From Oscillospiraceae bacterium (lineage in GTDB: Bacteria; Bacillota; Clostridia; UMGS1840; HGM11507), in the NCBI GenBank assembly GCA_015068525.1, contig SVKJ01000002.1, positions 95,759 through 159,758 of the forward strand: a stretch of DNA of 64,000 nt, given 5' to 3'. Positions 44,657 to 52,203 of the stretch are shown piece by piece. The position numbers and the translations under genes were made by a program. The notes under the pieces were generated by a model. The model searched no databases. It had not been told where the DNA came from and saw nothing but the letters and a program-made list of their open reading frames with translations. How positions within the stretch are numbered: the first letter of the stretch is position 1; each line of letters begins with the position of its first letter.

Positions 44657-44893
44657 ATGAACAACATTAATGATTTAAGAAAAAGTTTGAGAGAAAATCC
44701 TGGCAGGCGGGAAGAAATTTGTAAGCAAACAGGGCTTGCATTTAGCGCTTTAAAGAGAAAATTGTATAAACCCGGCGCATTTACTTTTTTTGAGATTTTG
44801 ATATTTCGGAAAATAATGCATTTAACTATGGACGAAACTATAAAAATTTTTGCACCATTTGTTGCAAATCACAACTCGAAAGGAGAAAACTAA
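44657..44893 (+). CDS. Small HTH-like protein, first of a coupled trio
   Basis: A 78-residue protein from ATG 44657 behind AAAGGAGG. It is predicted helical; EEICKQTGLAFSALKRKLYKPG looks like a helix-turn-helix, and the C-terminus is less charged. I do not recognise the family. Its stop overlaps the next start as TAATG. The promoter and palindrome just upstream suggest a small regulator, possibly prophage-derived. Confidence 0.65.
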   Translation: MNNINDLRKSLRENPGRREEICKQTGLAFSALKRKLYKPGAFTFFEILIFRKIMHLTMDETIKIFAPFVANHNSKGEN

Positions 44894-45225
44894 TGATAAA
44901 CATTGTAAAAGACCAGAAAGAAATCAAAACTTATATTGAAGGAACAAGACGAATGTTTGAGATGTACAGGCTGACTCTTAAATATAATATGGAAGAAACA
45001 ATTTATGAGAAAAAATTTATAGATATTGTGAAAAACTCATTAAAAAGCGAGGATTATGCTCCCGACACGGTAAAAGGGAAAATACTTCGCGAAAATTTAC
45101 TTGGGGACAGAACATTATCCAGTATATCAAACGAAACCAATTACAGCGTAGCGCACATTTACTTTATTAAGCAAAAGATATTAAAAGAGTTTGCAACTCT
45201 TGCATTTGAGGTGATACTGCTATGA
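44893..45225 (+). CDS. Small sigma-region-4-like HTH protein, second of the trio
   Basis: A 110-residue basic protein. The C-terminal half (GDRTLSSISNETNYSVAHIY then FIKQKILKEFATLAF) resembles a sigma-70 region 4 or ArpU-like helix-turn-helix as found in phage late-gene activators. The N-terminal half is helical and unassigned. It overlaps both neighbours (TAATG and ATGA), so all three proteins are translated together. Function is inferred only as DNA binding. Confidence 0.65.
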   Translation: MINIVKDQKEIKTYIEGTRRMFEMYRLTLKYNMEETIYEKKFIDIVKNSLKSEDYAPDTVKGKILRENLLGDRTLSSISNETNYSVAHIYFIKQKILKEFATLAFEVILL

Positions 45226-45620
45226 GTTATGCCAAAGTTAGAAAACTTGCCAAAAACTATTATAAAATAGAACAATATTTATTTTTTTATGAAGATATAT
45301 CAAAGAATAAAAAATTCTTTTTAAACAGGGATTTTTTAGGAAAAGACTATAAAAGTTTTGTGAAAATTATAAGATATATGAAAATTTATAAATCGATTTT
45401 TTTAAAATGCTTAAACAAACTTCCCGAAGGCGATGCGTTTATTGTAAGGGAAATATATGTAAAAGGCAAAAGTCTTTATGCTGTTGCTTTCGAAAATTAC
45501 ATAAGTGACTCAACTGCCTACAGAATACTTAAAAAATTTAATTTTATTTTCTTTTCCGATATGAAAAAAGTTTCAAGAATAGTAAATCCTTTACTTGAGG
45601 AATTAAGAGATAAAACATAA
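45222..45620 (+). CDS. Small sigma-region-4-like HTH protein, third of the trio
   Basis: A 132-residue basic protein with many Lys and Tyr. EGDAFIVREIYVKGKSLYAV with FENYISDSTAYRILKKF is again a sigma-region-4-like helix-turn-helix, so it may be a diverged relative of its upstream neighbour. Codons are extremely AT-rich. It starts within the previous gene (ATGA overlap). No clear homolog family recognised. Confidence 0.65.
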   Translation: MSYAKVRKLAKNYYKIEQYLFFYEDISKNKKFFLNRDFLGKDYKSFVKIIRYMKIYKSIFLKCLNKLPEGDAFIVREIYVKGKSLYAVAFENYISDSTAYRILKKFNFIFFSDMKKVSRIVNPLLEELRDKT

Positions 45621-45627
45621 AATTAAA

Positions 45628-45849
45628 ATGACAAAGAAAGGAAAACTTACAAACGGACAAGCGTTTAAATGAAGAAAACGAAAAAAACTTTACATTGCCC
45701 AAAAATAATGATACTATGAAATTACAAAAAAGCGTAACAAAACTTGGAAACACTGTAAAAAAGAATAGTCCTGAAATTAAAACAACTGTTCCAAAAACAC
45801 AAGGGGACCATTCTACTGTGCTGTTGCTAAAATATATAATCACACAATA
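45628..45849 (+). pseudogene. Possible degraded small gene
   Basis: From 45628 there is a 14-codon frame (MTKKGKLTNGQAFK, stop). From 45656 a second frame one base off reads on (DKRLNEENEKNFTLPKNN...) to 45849 with no start codon before ATG 45716. This fits a frameshifted small gene, but the parent is not recognised. The last part (45799-45849) is palindromic repeat. Confidence 0.35.
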
Positions 45850-45867
45850 AAACTGTCCCCCTATGTT
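45799..45867. repeat. CACAAGGGGAC-type palindromic repeat, copy 1
   Basis: ACACAAGGGGACCATTCTAC (45799-45818) and, inverted, CACAATAAAACTGTCCCCCT (45842-45861). Related copies lie at 46274-46314 and 46803-46832. Confidence 0.6.
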
Positions 45868-45905
45868 ATAAGAGAATTATCAAGTTTGAAAGAAGGATAG
45901 TAAAA

Positions 45906-46271
45906 ATGAAAGAGTTGATAAAGGAAATTAAAAAAGCATTTAAAATTATTTTTATAACTGTAATTGCTTTTTTTGTTCTGATATGGGTAGGAAATATTAT
46001 AGAATGTGAAATTACAACTCTTATACATAAAAATGAATTTCCACCGATATCCGATGATAATACAATGGTAGGGGATATTGAGTATTTTAAGATTATAAAG
46101 TATGATAAAGAGGAAGCTAAACTTTACTATGTCACGAAAGATCGTTCAAGCGGGAATATAATATCTTATAAAAAAGACGGGAACGGAAAATGGATATATT
46201 CTTCCTGGGATGAAACGGTATGGTCAAAAAGTGGAAGCGCAGACGGATTCTTATGGCCGTATGGAAGATAA
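45906..46271 (+). CDS. Small single-helix membrane protein, unknown
   Basis: A 121-residue protein with one membrane helix (about 13-33, FKIIFITVIAFFVLIWVG). An extracytoplasmic beta-rich segment follows (IEYFKIIKYDKEEAKLYYVT, GNIISYKKDGNGKWIYSSWD). GAAGGATAG precedes the ATG. No family recognised. It sits between two copies of a palindromic repeat in an accessory region and is most likely lineage-specific. Confidence 0.6.
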   Translation: MKELIKEIKKAFKIIFITVIAFFVLIWVGNIIECEITTLIHKNEFPPISDDNTMVGDIEYFKIIKYDKEEAKLYYVTKDRSSGNIISYKKDGNGKWIYSSWDETVWSKSGSADGFLWPYGR

Positions 46272-46273
46272 AC

Positions 46274-46314
46274 ACAAGGGGTAACACAATAGAACCGTCC
46301 CCCTGTGCTATATA
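46274..46314. repeat. CACAAGGGG-type palindromic repeat, copy 2
   Basis: CACAAGGGGTAACACAATAG then AACCGTCCCCCTGTG: an imperfect hairpin directly after a stop codon. Confidence 0.65.
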
Positions 46315-46329
46315 AAAAGGAGTCTTAAT

Positions 46330-46791
46330 ATGGTAAAAAAACATTTCCGCATAGTATTACGTTGCTTTATAACTTCTTTAATATTAGTTTGCTTTAAAAA
46401 ATCACTTATAGATGTTTTTCCAGATATCGGGGCAAGGTTAGTTATTCTGCCATTTGGATTCACAGTATCTGTTTTCACTGTATATATTGATATGATGATA
46501 GTGTATGCTGTATTTAAACTGGCAGGGTGCAAGAAACTTATTTTTAAACTTTTTATAAACGAGTTTGCTCGTAAATATTCTTATGTATTGTTTATATCGG
46601 TAATATGTGATATCATATTAAATTTCTTTACGGATAATAAAATTTTTCTCAACGGATTCAGTTTGATTTTTGATGTAATTATGTATGTTTTAATCAGTAA
46701 AAGACTTGAAAAGTTGGATTTTAAGGGGATAAAAAAGCATATCATTTTATGCGTGTTATTTATAATAAACAATTTGTCGATGTTTGTTTAG
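46330..46791 (+). CDS. Small polytopic membrane protein, unknown
   Basis: A 153-residue protein with about four hydrophobic helices and short basic loops (VKKHFRIVLRCF at the start; ISKRLEKLDFKGIKKH before the last helix). AAAGGAG precedes the ATG. No family recognised. Bounded on both sides by the CACA-GGGG palindromic repeat. Confidence 0.6.
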   Translation: MVKKHFRIVLRCFITSLILVCFKKSLIDVFPDIGARLVILPFGFTVSVFTVYIDMMIVYAVFKLAGCKKLIFKLFINEFARKYSYVLFISVICDIILNFFTDNKIFLNGFSLIFDVIMYVLISKRLEKLDFKGIKKHIILCVLFIINNLSMFV

Positions 46792-46802
46792 GAACTAAAG
46801 AG

Positions 46803-46832
46803 GTACACAACAGAATTGTTCCCTTGTGCTAA
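46803..46832. repeat. CACA-GTTCCC-type palindromic repeat, copy 3
   Basis: CACAACAGAATTGTTCCCTT then GTGCTA. Shares the CACAAYAGAA and CCCTTGTGCTA parts with copies 1 and 2, more diverged. Confidence 0.5.
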
Positions 46833-46934
46833 AAATTCACAAAATTTTCACCTTACCAATATTGTATTTTAACATTGTACTGTTATATTTTACTTGTATC
46901 ATAAAGATACGAAAAATTAACAGGAGGTAATCTT

Positions 46935-47312
46935 ATGAAAAAAGCAAAAATTATTATTTCTCTGGCGGTTACAGCAACTATTACCCTTACAGGTGTTTGT
47001 GCTTTGGCAAATAGCCGTATGCCCGGGAAAAAAGGCAGCAGACCCTCTTTTAAGATGACACAGCAGGTTAATAAAAGACCTGAACTTACCGAAGAACAAA
47101 AAGTTCAGATGGAAACTAAGAAAGCAGAAATGTTAGAGGAAGCAAAAGTGAGGCTTTCCGAAAAACTAACTTTGGGCGAAATAACTCAGGAAGAGCATGA
47201 CAATATGCTTGAAAAATTAGAGTCTGGTAAGTTTGAGGGCAAAATAGGCAGAGGTCATAAGCCTGAAAAGAGAGAGAAACCATCCGAAACTGATGAAAAT
47301 AACATTCAGTAA
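46935..47312 (+). CDS. Secreted DUF2680-like small protein
   Basis: A 125-residue precursor with a signal peptide (about 1-26, ending VCALA). The helical segment LTEEQKVQMETKKAEMLEEA with LSEKLTLGEITQEEHDNMLEKLESG resembles the DUF2680/YckD repeat of Firmicute secreted proteins. The tail is basic (RGHKPEKREK). AGGAGGT precedes the ATG. The function is not known; metal or envelope stress binding has been suggested for look-alikes but is not shown here. Confidence 0.7.
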   Translation: MKKAKIIISLAVTATITLTGVCALANSRMPGKKGSRPSFKMTQQVNKRPELTEEQKVQMETKKAEMLEEAKVRLSEKLTLGEITQEEHDNMLEKLESGKFEGKIGRGHKPEKREKPSETDENNIQ

Positions 47313-47358
47313 ATAGACAAAAGAGTAAAAAATAAAACTACATAAGTAAGTTAAAAAA

Positions 47359-47397
47359 GAGGGTGTTTAAAAATCAATTTTTAAACACCCTCTTTTT
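47359..47397 (+). terminator. Terminator of the DUF2680-like gene
   Basis: GAGGGTGTTTAAAAAT/ATTTTTAAACACCCTC followed by T5. Nearly the same sequence as the tspO-side terminator at 62700-62740. Confidence 0.85.
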
Positions 47398-47550
47398 AGA
47401 GTATAGGAAAAAGTAAAAAATCCAAAGATTTTAAAAAAATCTTTACCTTCATTTTGCATTTTACATTTACGGGAGGGCACGGAGTTTTTTAACATCCCTG
47501 TTTTTTATAAAGACAGGATTGTGTTCTTGCTTGTATTCTAAATTTCATTG

Positions 47551-47579
47551 TTTACTTTTTTCCCTCGTTATGATACAAT
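47551..47579 (+). promoter_or_regulatory. Promoter of the copper-amine-oxidase-N gene
   Basis: TTTACT (47551-47556), 17 bp, TACAAT (47574-47579), then AGGAGTGAT before the ATG. Upstream, 47466-47500 holds a repeat also found at 37345-37402, with a central deletion. Confidence 0.5.
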
Positions 47580-47606
47580 AAAATCAAATATATTAGGAGT
47601 GATATA

Positions 47607-48620
47607 ATGAAAAAATTCACCTTACACATTTTGCTGGTGTTAATCTTGCTGTTTTTGGTTGGTATGCCTGTATCGGCAGAAAACGAAATTCAGGTGTTTA
47701 TTGATGGTGAAACCGTAGCCTTTGATCAGCCACCTGTCATTATAGATGGTAGAACTTTGGTGCCTATGCGCGCTATTTTTGAAAACCTGGGTGCAACTGT
47801 TGACTGGGAAGCGGATACCTATACCGCCATTGGAAAAAAAGACGGCATTACCGTGAAAATCACTATCGGAGATAACACTTTGTATAAAAACGAATCGGGT
47901 ATTGCCTTAGATGTTCCCGCCAAACTCATTGGCGGTCGCACAATGGTGCCTGCCCGCGCCATCTCTGAAGCATTTGGTGCCTATGTGAGTTGGAATCCGG
48001 CTTATCAATATGTGTTTGTGGAAACCCAGGATGAATTCAAAGCAAAGTACCTTTCCAAAATCGGTACACACAACGAGATTGTTGCAAAATATGACGTGAG
48101 CACTCAAAGGACGCAAAGTGAAGCGTTTTATGCTATAGATAAACTAAATCATTTAGCTCTTATAGAGTTTAGTGATACAGGTACCGTAACCTCTGATAAG
48201 TTTTTTGGTAACATTGATGATGGTACCAATGCTTACTATTACAATGATGAAACCATAAAACCTACCGATATGGATGTATGGGCATACCCTGCATCAAAGT
48301 TTATTAACTTTGCCAATGATGCAGACGGTCAGGTTTTAGGTGCTACATTTGTCGATGAATCTGATTTAATCAGAGTGTACCGTTATACTATGACCTCAGG
48401 TTACATTGACTATCTCTTTGATTTAGAAACCGCTGAACTTGGTGCTATATATGTATCCCCCGAAGCGAGTGCAATGCTTCTTACCACTACAGCAGAACCT
48501 TCAATTAAGGGAGAGAAAGTTACAATTCCCGGTTCGGGAGATGAACTCTATGTTTTCTTTGTTTACGATGAAAATTTAGTTAAACCTTTGTGGGATAGTA
48601 TCATAGGACAAATTCAATAA
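47607..48620 (+). CDS. Secreted copper-amine-oxidase-N domain protein
   Basis: The 337-residue precursor has a signal peptide (about 1-24). A copper amine oxidase N-like wall module spans residues 30-138, with two half repeats (DGRTLVPMRAIFENLG and GGRTMVPARAISEAFG). A beta-rich C-terminal region without a recognised fold follows (DKLNHLALIEFSDTGTV..., IPGSGDELYVFFVYDENL). It uses CGC, GCC and GTG codons more than its AGA/GTT-biased neighbours, especially at the 5' end, which hints at recent transfer. Only 24 bp separate it from the SLH gene, so the two wall proteins are probably coexpressed. Confidence 0.85.
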   Translation: MKKFTLHILLVLILLFLVGMPVSAENEIQVFIDGETVAFDQPPVIIDGRTLVPMRAIFENLGATVDWEADTYTAIGKKDGITVKITIGDNTLYKNESGIALDVPAKLIGGRTMVPARAISEAFGAYVSWNPAYQYVFVETQDEFKAKYLSKIGTHNEIVAKYDVSTQRTQSEAFYAIDKLNHLALIEFSDTGTVTSDKFFGNIDDGTNAYYYNDETIKPTDMDVWAYPASKFINFANDADGQVLGATFVDESDLIRVYRYTMTSGYIDYLFDLETAELGAIYVSPEASAMLLTTTAEPSIKGEKVTIPGSGDELYVFFVYDENLVKPLWDSIIGQIQ

Positions 48621-48644
48621 AGAACATAAAAATGGAGATATATT

Positions 48645-49733
48645 ATGAAAAAAATAATATCAGGATTAGTAATTATTACAATAATTTTTAGTTTGATGTC
48701 TTCTTTTTGTATTGCAGGAGCAGAAAGTGCTAATACTGTTTCGCAATGCGAAACGGGATTATTAAATGCTGTGCAAACAATTAATGCGGCAAAGAATTAT
48801 TTAAAATCAGATGACAAAAATAAAGAATATCTTAGCAATTTAAATGTAGGGCAGGGTCTTATTCAACTTGAAGGTTTTCTTATTTCCACTGAAAAGGCAG
48901 TTCTGGCAAGTGGGCAGGGAGCAACAAACAATATAATTTCAATAGTAGCAAGTGCCGAATATGCAACTAAAGATATAGAAAACGAACTTGGGCAAAGAGT
49001 AAAAAATCAGTTACAAAAGGTAAAAACAAATCTTAATATTACATATACTCCCACAGGGAATACTGCTTCGGCATCGGGTCTTAAGGGTTTCAGAGATTTA
49101 GGCAATCACAAGTGGGCAGAAAATGCCATTATGGATATGTCTGTTGGAGATTATAAGGGATTATTCAGCGGTACATGCGCGCCTGATTCTCAGGGAATAG
49201 CGACATTCAGCCCTGACAATCCGATAACAAGAGTAGAATTTATTGCTGTTGTTGTAAGGGCAATACTTCCCGAGTATTTAGCAGCAATGCCTGTTTTCTA
49301 TAATGAACCGTGGTATAAAAACGCTTACGATGTGGCAATTTGTAATAATCTGATACAGGAAAAAAGCGAATATCCTTTTACCCCTCAGGTGCTTGAGGCT
49401 CCTATGCCAAGGCAGGAAATGGCACTAATTCTTACAAGAGCATGTAATTTAAAAGGAGAAGACACGGATACATTGGCGAAAGTAAGCGACATTGCCGACT
49501 ATGATACTATAGGTGACGAATATAAGAAATCTGTCAGAGTTGCATTTTCAAAGGGCTTGATAACAGGAAAAGACGACAAGGGAACATTTGACCCTTATGC
49601 GACACTCACAAGAGCAGAAGGTGCAATAGTTCTTTACAGACTGGCAGATCCTATTAACAGAGTTTTTCCCGATTATAAAGAAAAACTCGAACAAGGGCTT
49701 ACATTAATGGAGATGCATCAGATTAGACTTTAA
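48645..49733 (+). CDS. SLH-domain surface protein
   Basis: The 362-residue precursor has a signal peptide (about 1-24), then a helical region (about 30-140). SLH-type repeats follow (about 150-350; GFRDLGNHKWAENAIMDMSV, FSPDNPITRVEFIAVVVRAI, RQEMALILTRACNL, TFDPYATLTRAEGAIVLYRL). SLH domains bind pyruvylated secondary wall polymers, so the protein is displayed at the surface. The function of the helical part is unknown. Confidence 0.9.
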   Translation: MKKIISGLVIITIIFSLMSSFCIAGAESANTVSQCETGLLNAVQTINAAKNYLKSDDKNKEYLSNLNVGQGLIQLEGFLISTEKAVLASGQGATNNIISIVASAEYATKDIENELGQRVKNQLQKVKTNLNITYTPTGNTASASGLKGFRDLGNHKWAENAIMDMSVGDYKGLFSGTCAPDSQGIATFSPDNPITRVEFIAVVVRAILPEYLAAMPVFYNEPWYKNAYDVAICNNLIQEKSEYPFTPQVLEAPMPRQEMALILTRACNLKGEDTDTLAKVSDIADYDTIGDEYKKSVRVAFSKGLITGKDDKGTFDPYATLTRAEGAIVLYRLADPINRVFPDYKEKLEQGLTLMEMHQIRL

Positions 49734-49771
49734 ATGCTAAGTGCTGATGTTTGAATAAATGTTATAAACAA

Positions 49772-49827
49772 AAGGCAAAACCTCAAAGATGGAGTCTTAG
49801 GGGATTTTGCCTTCTTTTTTTGTATTT
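49772..49827 (+). terminator. Terminator of the SLH gene
   Basis: AAGGCAAAACC pairs imperfectly with GG-ATTTTGCCTT across a 27-bp loop; a run of T follows. Same GGCAAAA stem as the other nested terminators but without the apical palindrome. Confidence 0.65.
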
Positions 49828-49833
49828 ATTTGT

Positions 49834-50111
49834 TTAGGCACTCGGGAGTTGAACCCCTTATGCCTTAAATTTGTTAAATTTTAATCTTTTTAACTTGGCG
49901 TCCTCGTAAGGCGACAGCCTGACTTCGTCCTTCGCATTAAAAATCTTAGAAATTTTCCTACGTTTAAGGTCGAAGAGTTTAAAATTTAGAAATTTTGTTT
50001 AAGTCAAAGAAATTTCAAGGATGATACTTACGTATATCCGCAGGAATTTCTGCAGGATTAAGCGAAATTTCTAATTTTAAACCATAAGGTGTTCGACTCC
50101 CGAGTGCCTAA
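49834..50111 (+). mobile_element. Fold-back (MITE-like) element, copy A
   Basis: A 278-bp non-coding element with terminal inverted repeats TTAGGCACTCGGGAGT...; the two ends match over about 29 bp with two differences and continue to pair imperfectly inward. Full-length copy B lies in opposite orientation at 57556-57833, about 90% identical by eye. Outer TA pairs suggest a Tc1/mariner-IS630-like target. It fills most of the gap before parE. Confidence 0.85.
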
Positions 50112-50157
50112 TTAAAGTAAAAAACAATATTTAGTTTTCACTTTTTTTTAAAACATC

Positions 50158-50187
50158 TTGCGTTTAAGTTTGAAGTTGTGGTACAAT
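50158..50187 (+). promoter_or_regulatory. Possible parE promoter
   Basis: TTGCGT (50158-50163), 18 bp, TACAAT (50182-50187), just inside the end of the fold-back element and 35 bp before parE. Confidence 0.45.
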
Positions 50188-50221
50188 GTAAGTTGAAAGA
50201 ATATAATTTACGGAGGATATT

Positions 50222-52198
50222 ATGGCGAAAGAAACTTACGATAATTCCAGTATCTCTTCTCTTAAAGGTGCGGACAGGGTAAGAAAAAGACCTGCCGTTA
50301 TTTTCGGGTCGGACGATCTGGAAGGATGCAAACATGCGATGTTTGAAATTCTTTCCAATTCAATTGACGAAGCAAGAGAAGGTTACGGAAAGGTTATAGA
50401 AGTAAGAAGATACCTTGACCATTCCATTGAGGTTACAGACTACGGAAGAGGTATTCCTGTTGATTATAACCCTGTTGAAAACAGATTTAACTGGGAACTT
50501 GTATTCTGCGAACTTTATGCGGGAGGCAAGTATAATAATATGGACGGGGAAAACTATGAGTTTTCTTTAGGGCTTAATGGTCTTGGAAGTTGTGCGACTC
50601 AATATTCTTCTTCTTATATGGACGTTACGGTTAAAAGAGATAATACAGTATTTAGCCTTCATTTTGAAAAAGGGGAAAATATAGGCGGTCTTAAAAGAGA
50701 AGAGGCAATGGATAAAAAAACGGGTACCAAAATCAGATGGCTTCCCGACCTTGACGTATTTACCGATATAAATATTGAACTTGAATATTTTATTACCGTA
50801 CTTAAAAAACAGGCTGTTGTTAATCCCGGACTTACCTTTAAACTGTTTGACGAAAAGGAAGACGGAACATTTACTCAGTATGACTTTTTATATAAAGACG
50901 GTATGGTGGATTATATAAAAGAGATAAACGAGGGAAAAGAATTTACATCCATTCATCAGGTTTCCTGCGAAAGAGTAGGGAAAGACAGGAGCGACAAAAA
51001 GGATTATAAAGTTAAAATGCATTTTGCATTTTGCTTTAATAACCATGTAAACCTTTTGGAATATTATCATAACTCAAGTTTCTTAGAGCATGGAGGTTCT
51101 CCTGATAAAGCGGTAAGAACTGCATTTGTTTATGCTATTGACAAGTATATAAAGCAACTTGGCAAATACGGAAAAAATGACAGTAAAATTACCTTTAACG
51201 ATATTGAAGACAGTTTAATTTTAGTATCAAATTCTTTTTCAACATATACATCTTATGCCAATCAGACTAAAAAAGCAATAACCAACAAGTTTATTCAGGA
51301 TGCTATGACCGAGTTTTTAAAAGAGCAACTTGAAATTTATTTTGTGGAAAACAAGCAGGAAGCGGATAAGATTGTTGAACAGATTTTAGTTAATAAAAAG
51401 AGCAGAGAACAAGCAGAGAAAACAAAACTTAATATTAAAGGCAAACTTACTTCTAAAATGGATATAACAAGCAAAATCAACAAGTTTGTTGATTGCAGAA
51501 CAAAAGATGTGGAAAAAAGAGAAGTATATATCGTGGAAGGGGATTCTGCTAAGGGGTCCTGTGTTCAGGGAAGAAATGCAGAGTTTCAGGCTATAATGCC
51601 GATAAGAGGTAAGATACTTAACTGCTTAAAAGCAGAGTATGACAAGATTTTTAAAAGCGATATAATAATTGACCTTATGAAAGTATTAGGATGCGGAGTG
51701 GAAATAAATCTTAAACACTCAAAAGATTTATCTGCGTTTGATATTGATAAATTAAGATGGAATAAGATTATTATATGTACCGATGCCGATGTTGACGGTT
51801 TCCAGATAAGAACTTTGATTTTAACTATGATTTACCGTCTTGCGCCTACACTTATTGAAAAAGGAAAGGTATATATAGCAGAATCTCCTTTATTTGAAAT
51901 TACGGCAGGAAAGGATACATTCTTTGCCTATGATGAAAGGGAAAAGACGGAAATTATTAATAAACTAACAGGCAAATATACTATTCAGCGTTCAAAGGGG
52001 CTTGGCGAAAACGAGCCTGAAATGATGTGGCAAACGACTATGAACCCTGAAACAAGAAGGCTTATTAAAGTAATGCCCGATGATGCTAAGAAGACTCAGG
52101 AAATTTTTGAACTTTTACTTGGCGATAATATTCAAGGAAGGAAGGATTATATCAGAGATTACGGTATGGATTACATGGAATATCTCGATATCAGTTAA
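50222..52198 (+). CDS. parE: Topoisomerase IV subunit B
   Basis: ATPase subunit of a type IIA topoisomerase that decatenates chromosomes. The 658-residue protein has the GHKL ATP site (EILSNSIDEAREG, TDYGRGIPV, SLGLNGLGSCATQYSS). Its Toprim domain has EGDSAKGSCVQGRN near 439 and TDADVDGFQIRTL. The Toprim text departs from the GyrB form EGDSAGGSAKQGR, supporting topoisomerase IV-like rather than gyrase. It is 5 bp from parC and forms an operon with it. The pair lies between inverted copies of a fold-back element. Confidence 0.92.
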   Translation: MAKETYDNSSISSLKGADRVRKRPAVIFGSDDLEGCKHAMFEILSNSIDEAREGYGKVIEVRRYLDHSIEVTDYGRGIPVDYNPVENRFNWELVFCELYAGGKYNNMDGENYEFSLGLNGLGSCATQYSSSYMDVTVKRDNTVFSLHFEKGENIGGLKREEAMDKKTGTKIRWLPDLDVFTDINIELEYFITVLKKQAVVNPGLTFKLFDEKEDGTFTQYDFLYKDGMVDYIKEINEGKEFTSIHQVSCERVGKDRSDKKDYKVKMHFAFCFNNHVNLLEYYHNSSFLEHGGSPDKAVRTAFVYAIDKYIKQLGKYGKNDSKITFNDIEDSLILVSNSFSTYTSYANQTKKAITNKFIQDAMTEFLKEQLEIYFVENKQEADKIVEQILVNKKSREQAEKTKLNIKGKLTSKMDITSKINKFVDCRTKDVEKREVYIVEGDSAKGSCVQGRNAEFQAIMPIRGKILNCLKAEYDKIFKSDIIIDLMKVLGCGVEINLKHSKDLSAFDIDKLRWNKIIICTDADVDGFQIRTLILTMIYRLAPTLIEKGKVYIAESPLFEITAGKDTFFAYDEREKTEIINKLTGKYTIQRSKGLGENEPEMMWQTTMNPETRRLIKVMPDDAKKTQEIFELLLGDNIQGRKDYIRDYGMDYMEYLDIS

Positions 52199-52203
52199 TT
52201 ATT

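Noticed and set aside
43949..47312. An intact prophage
   Set aside because: Only an amidase and three small HTH genes hint at phage; no integrase, terminase, capsid, tail or attachment sites are seen.
49834..50111. Possible tRNA gene: the element ends read GGCACTC and GGTGTTCGACTCCC then GAGTGCC, like an acceptor stem and T-arm
   Set aside because: The T-stem does not pair around TTCGACT, the length is 277 bp, there is no anticodon arm, and both ends carry the motif as inverted repeats. A fold-back element explains it.
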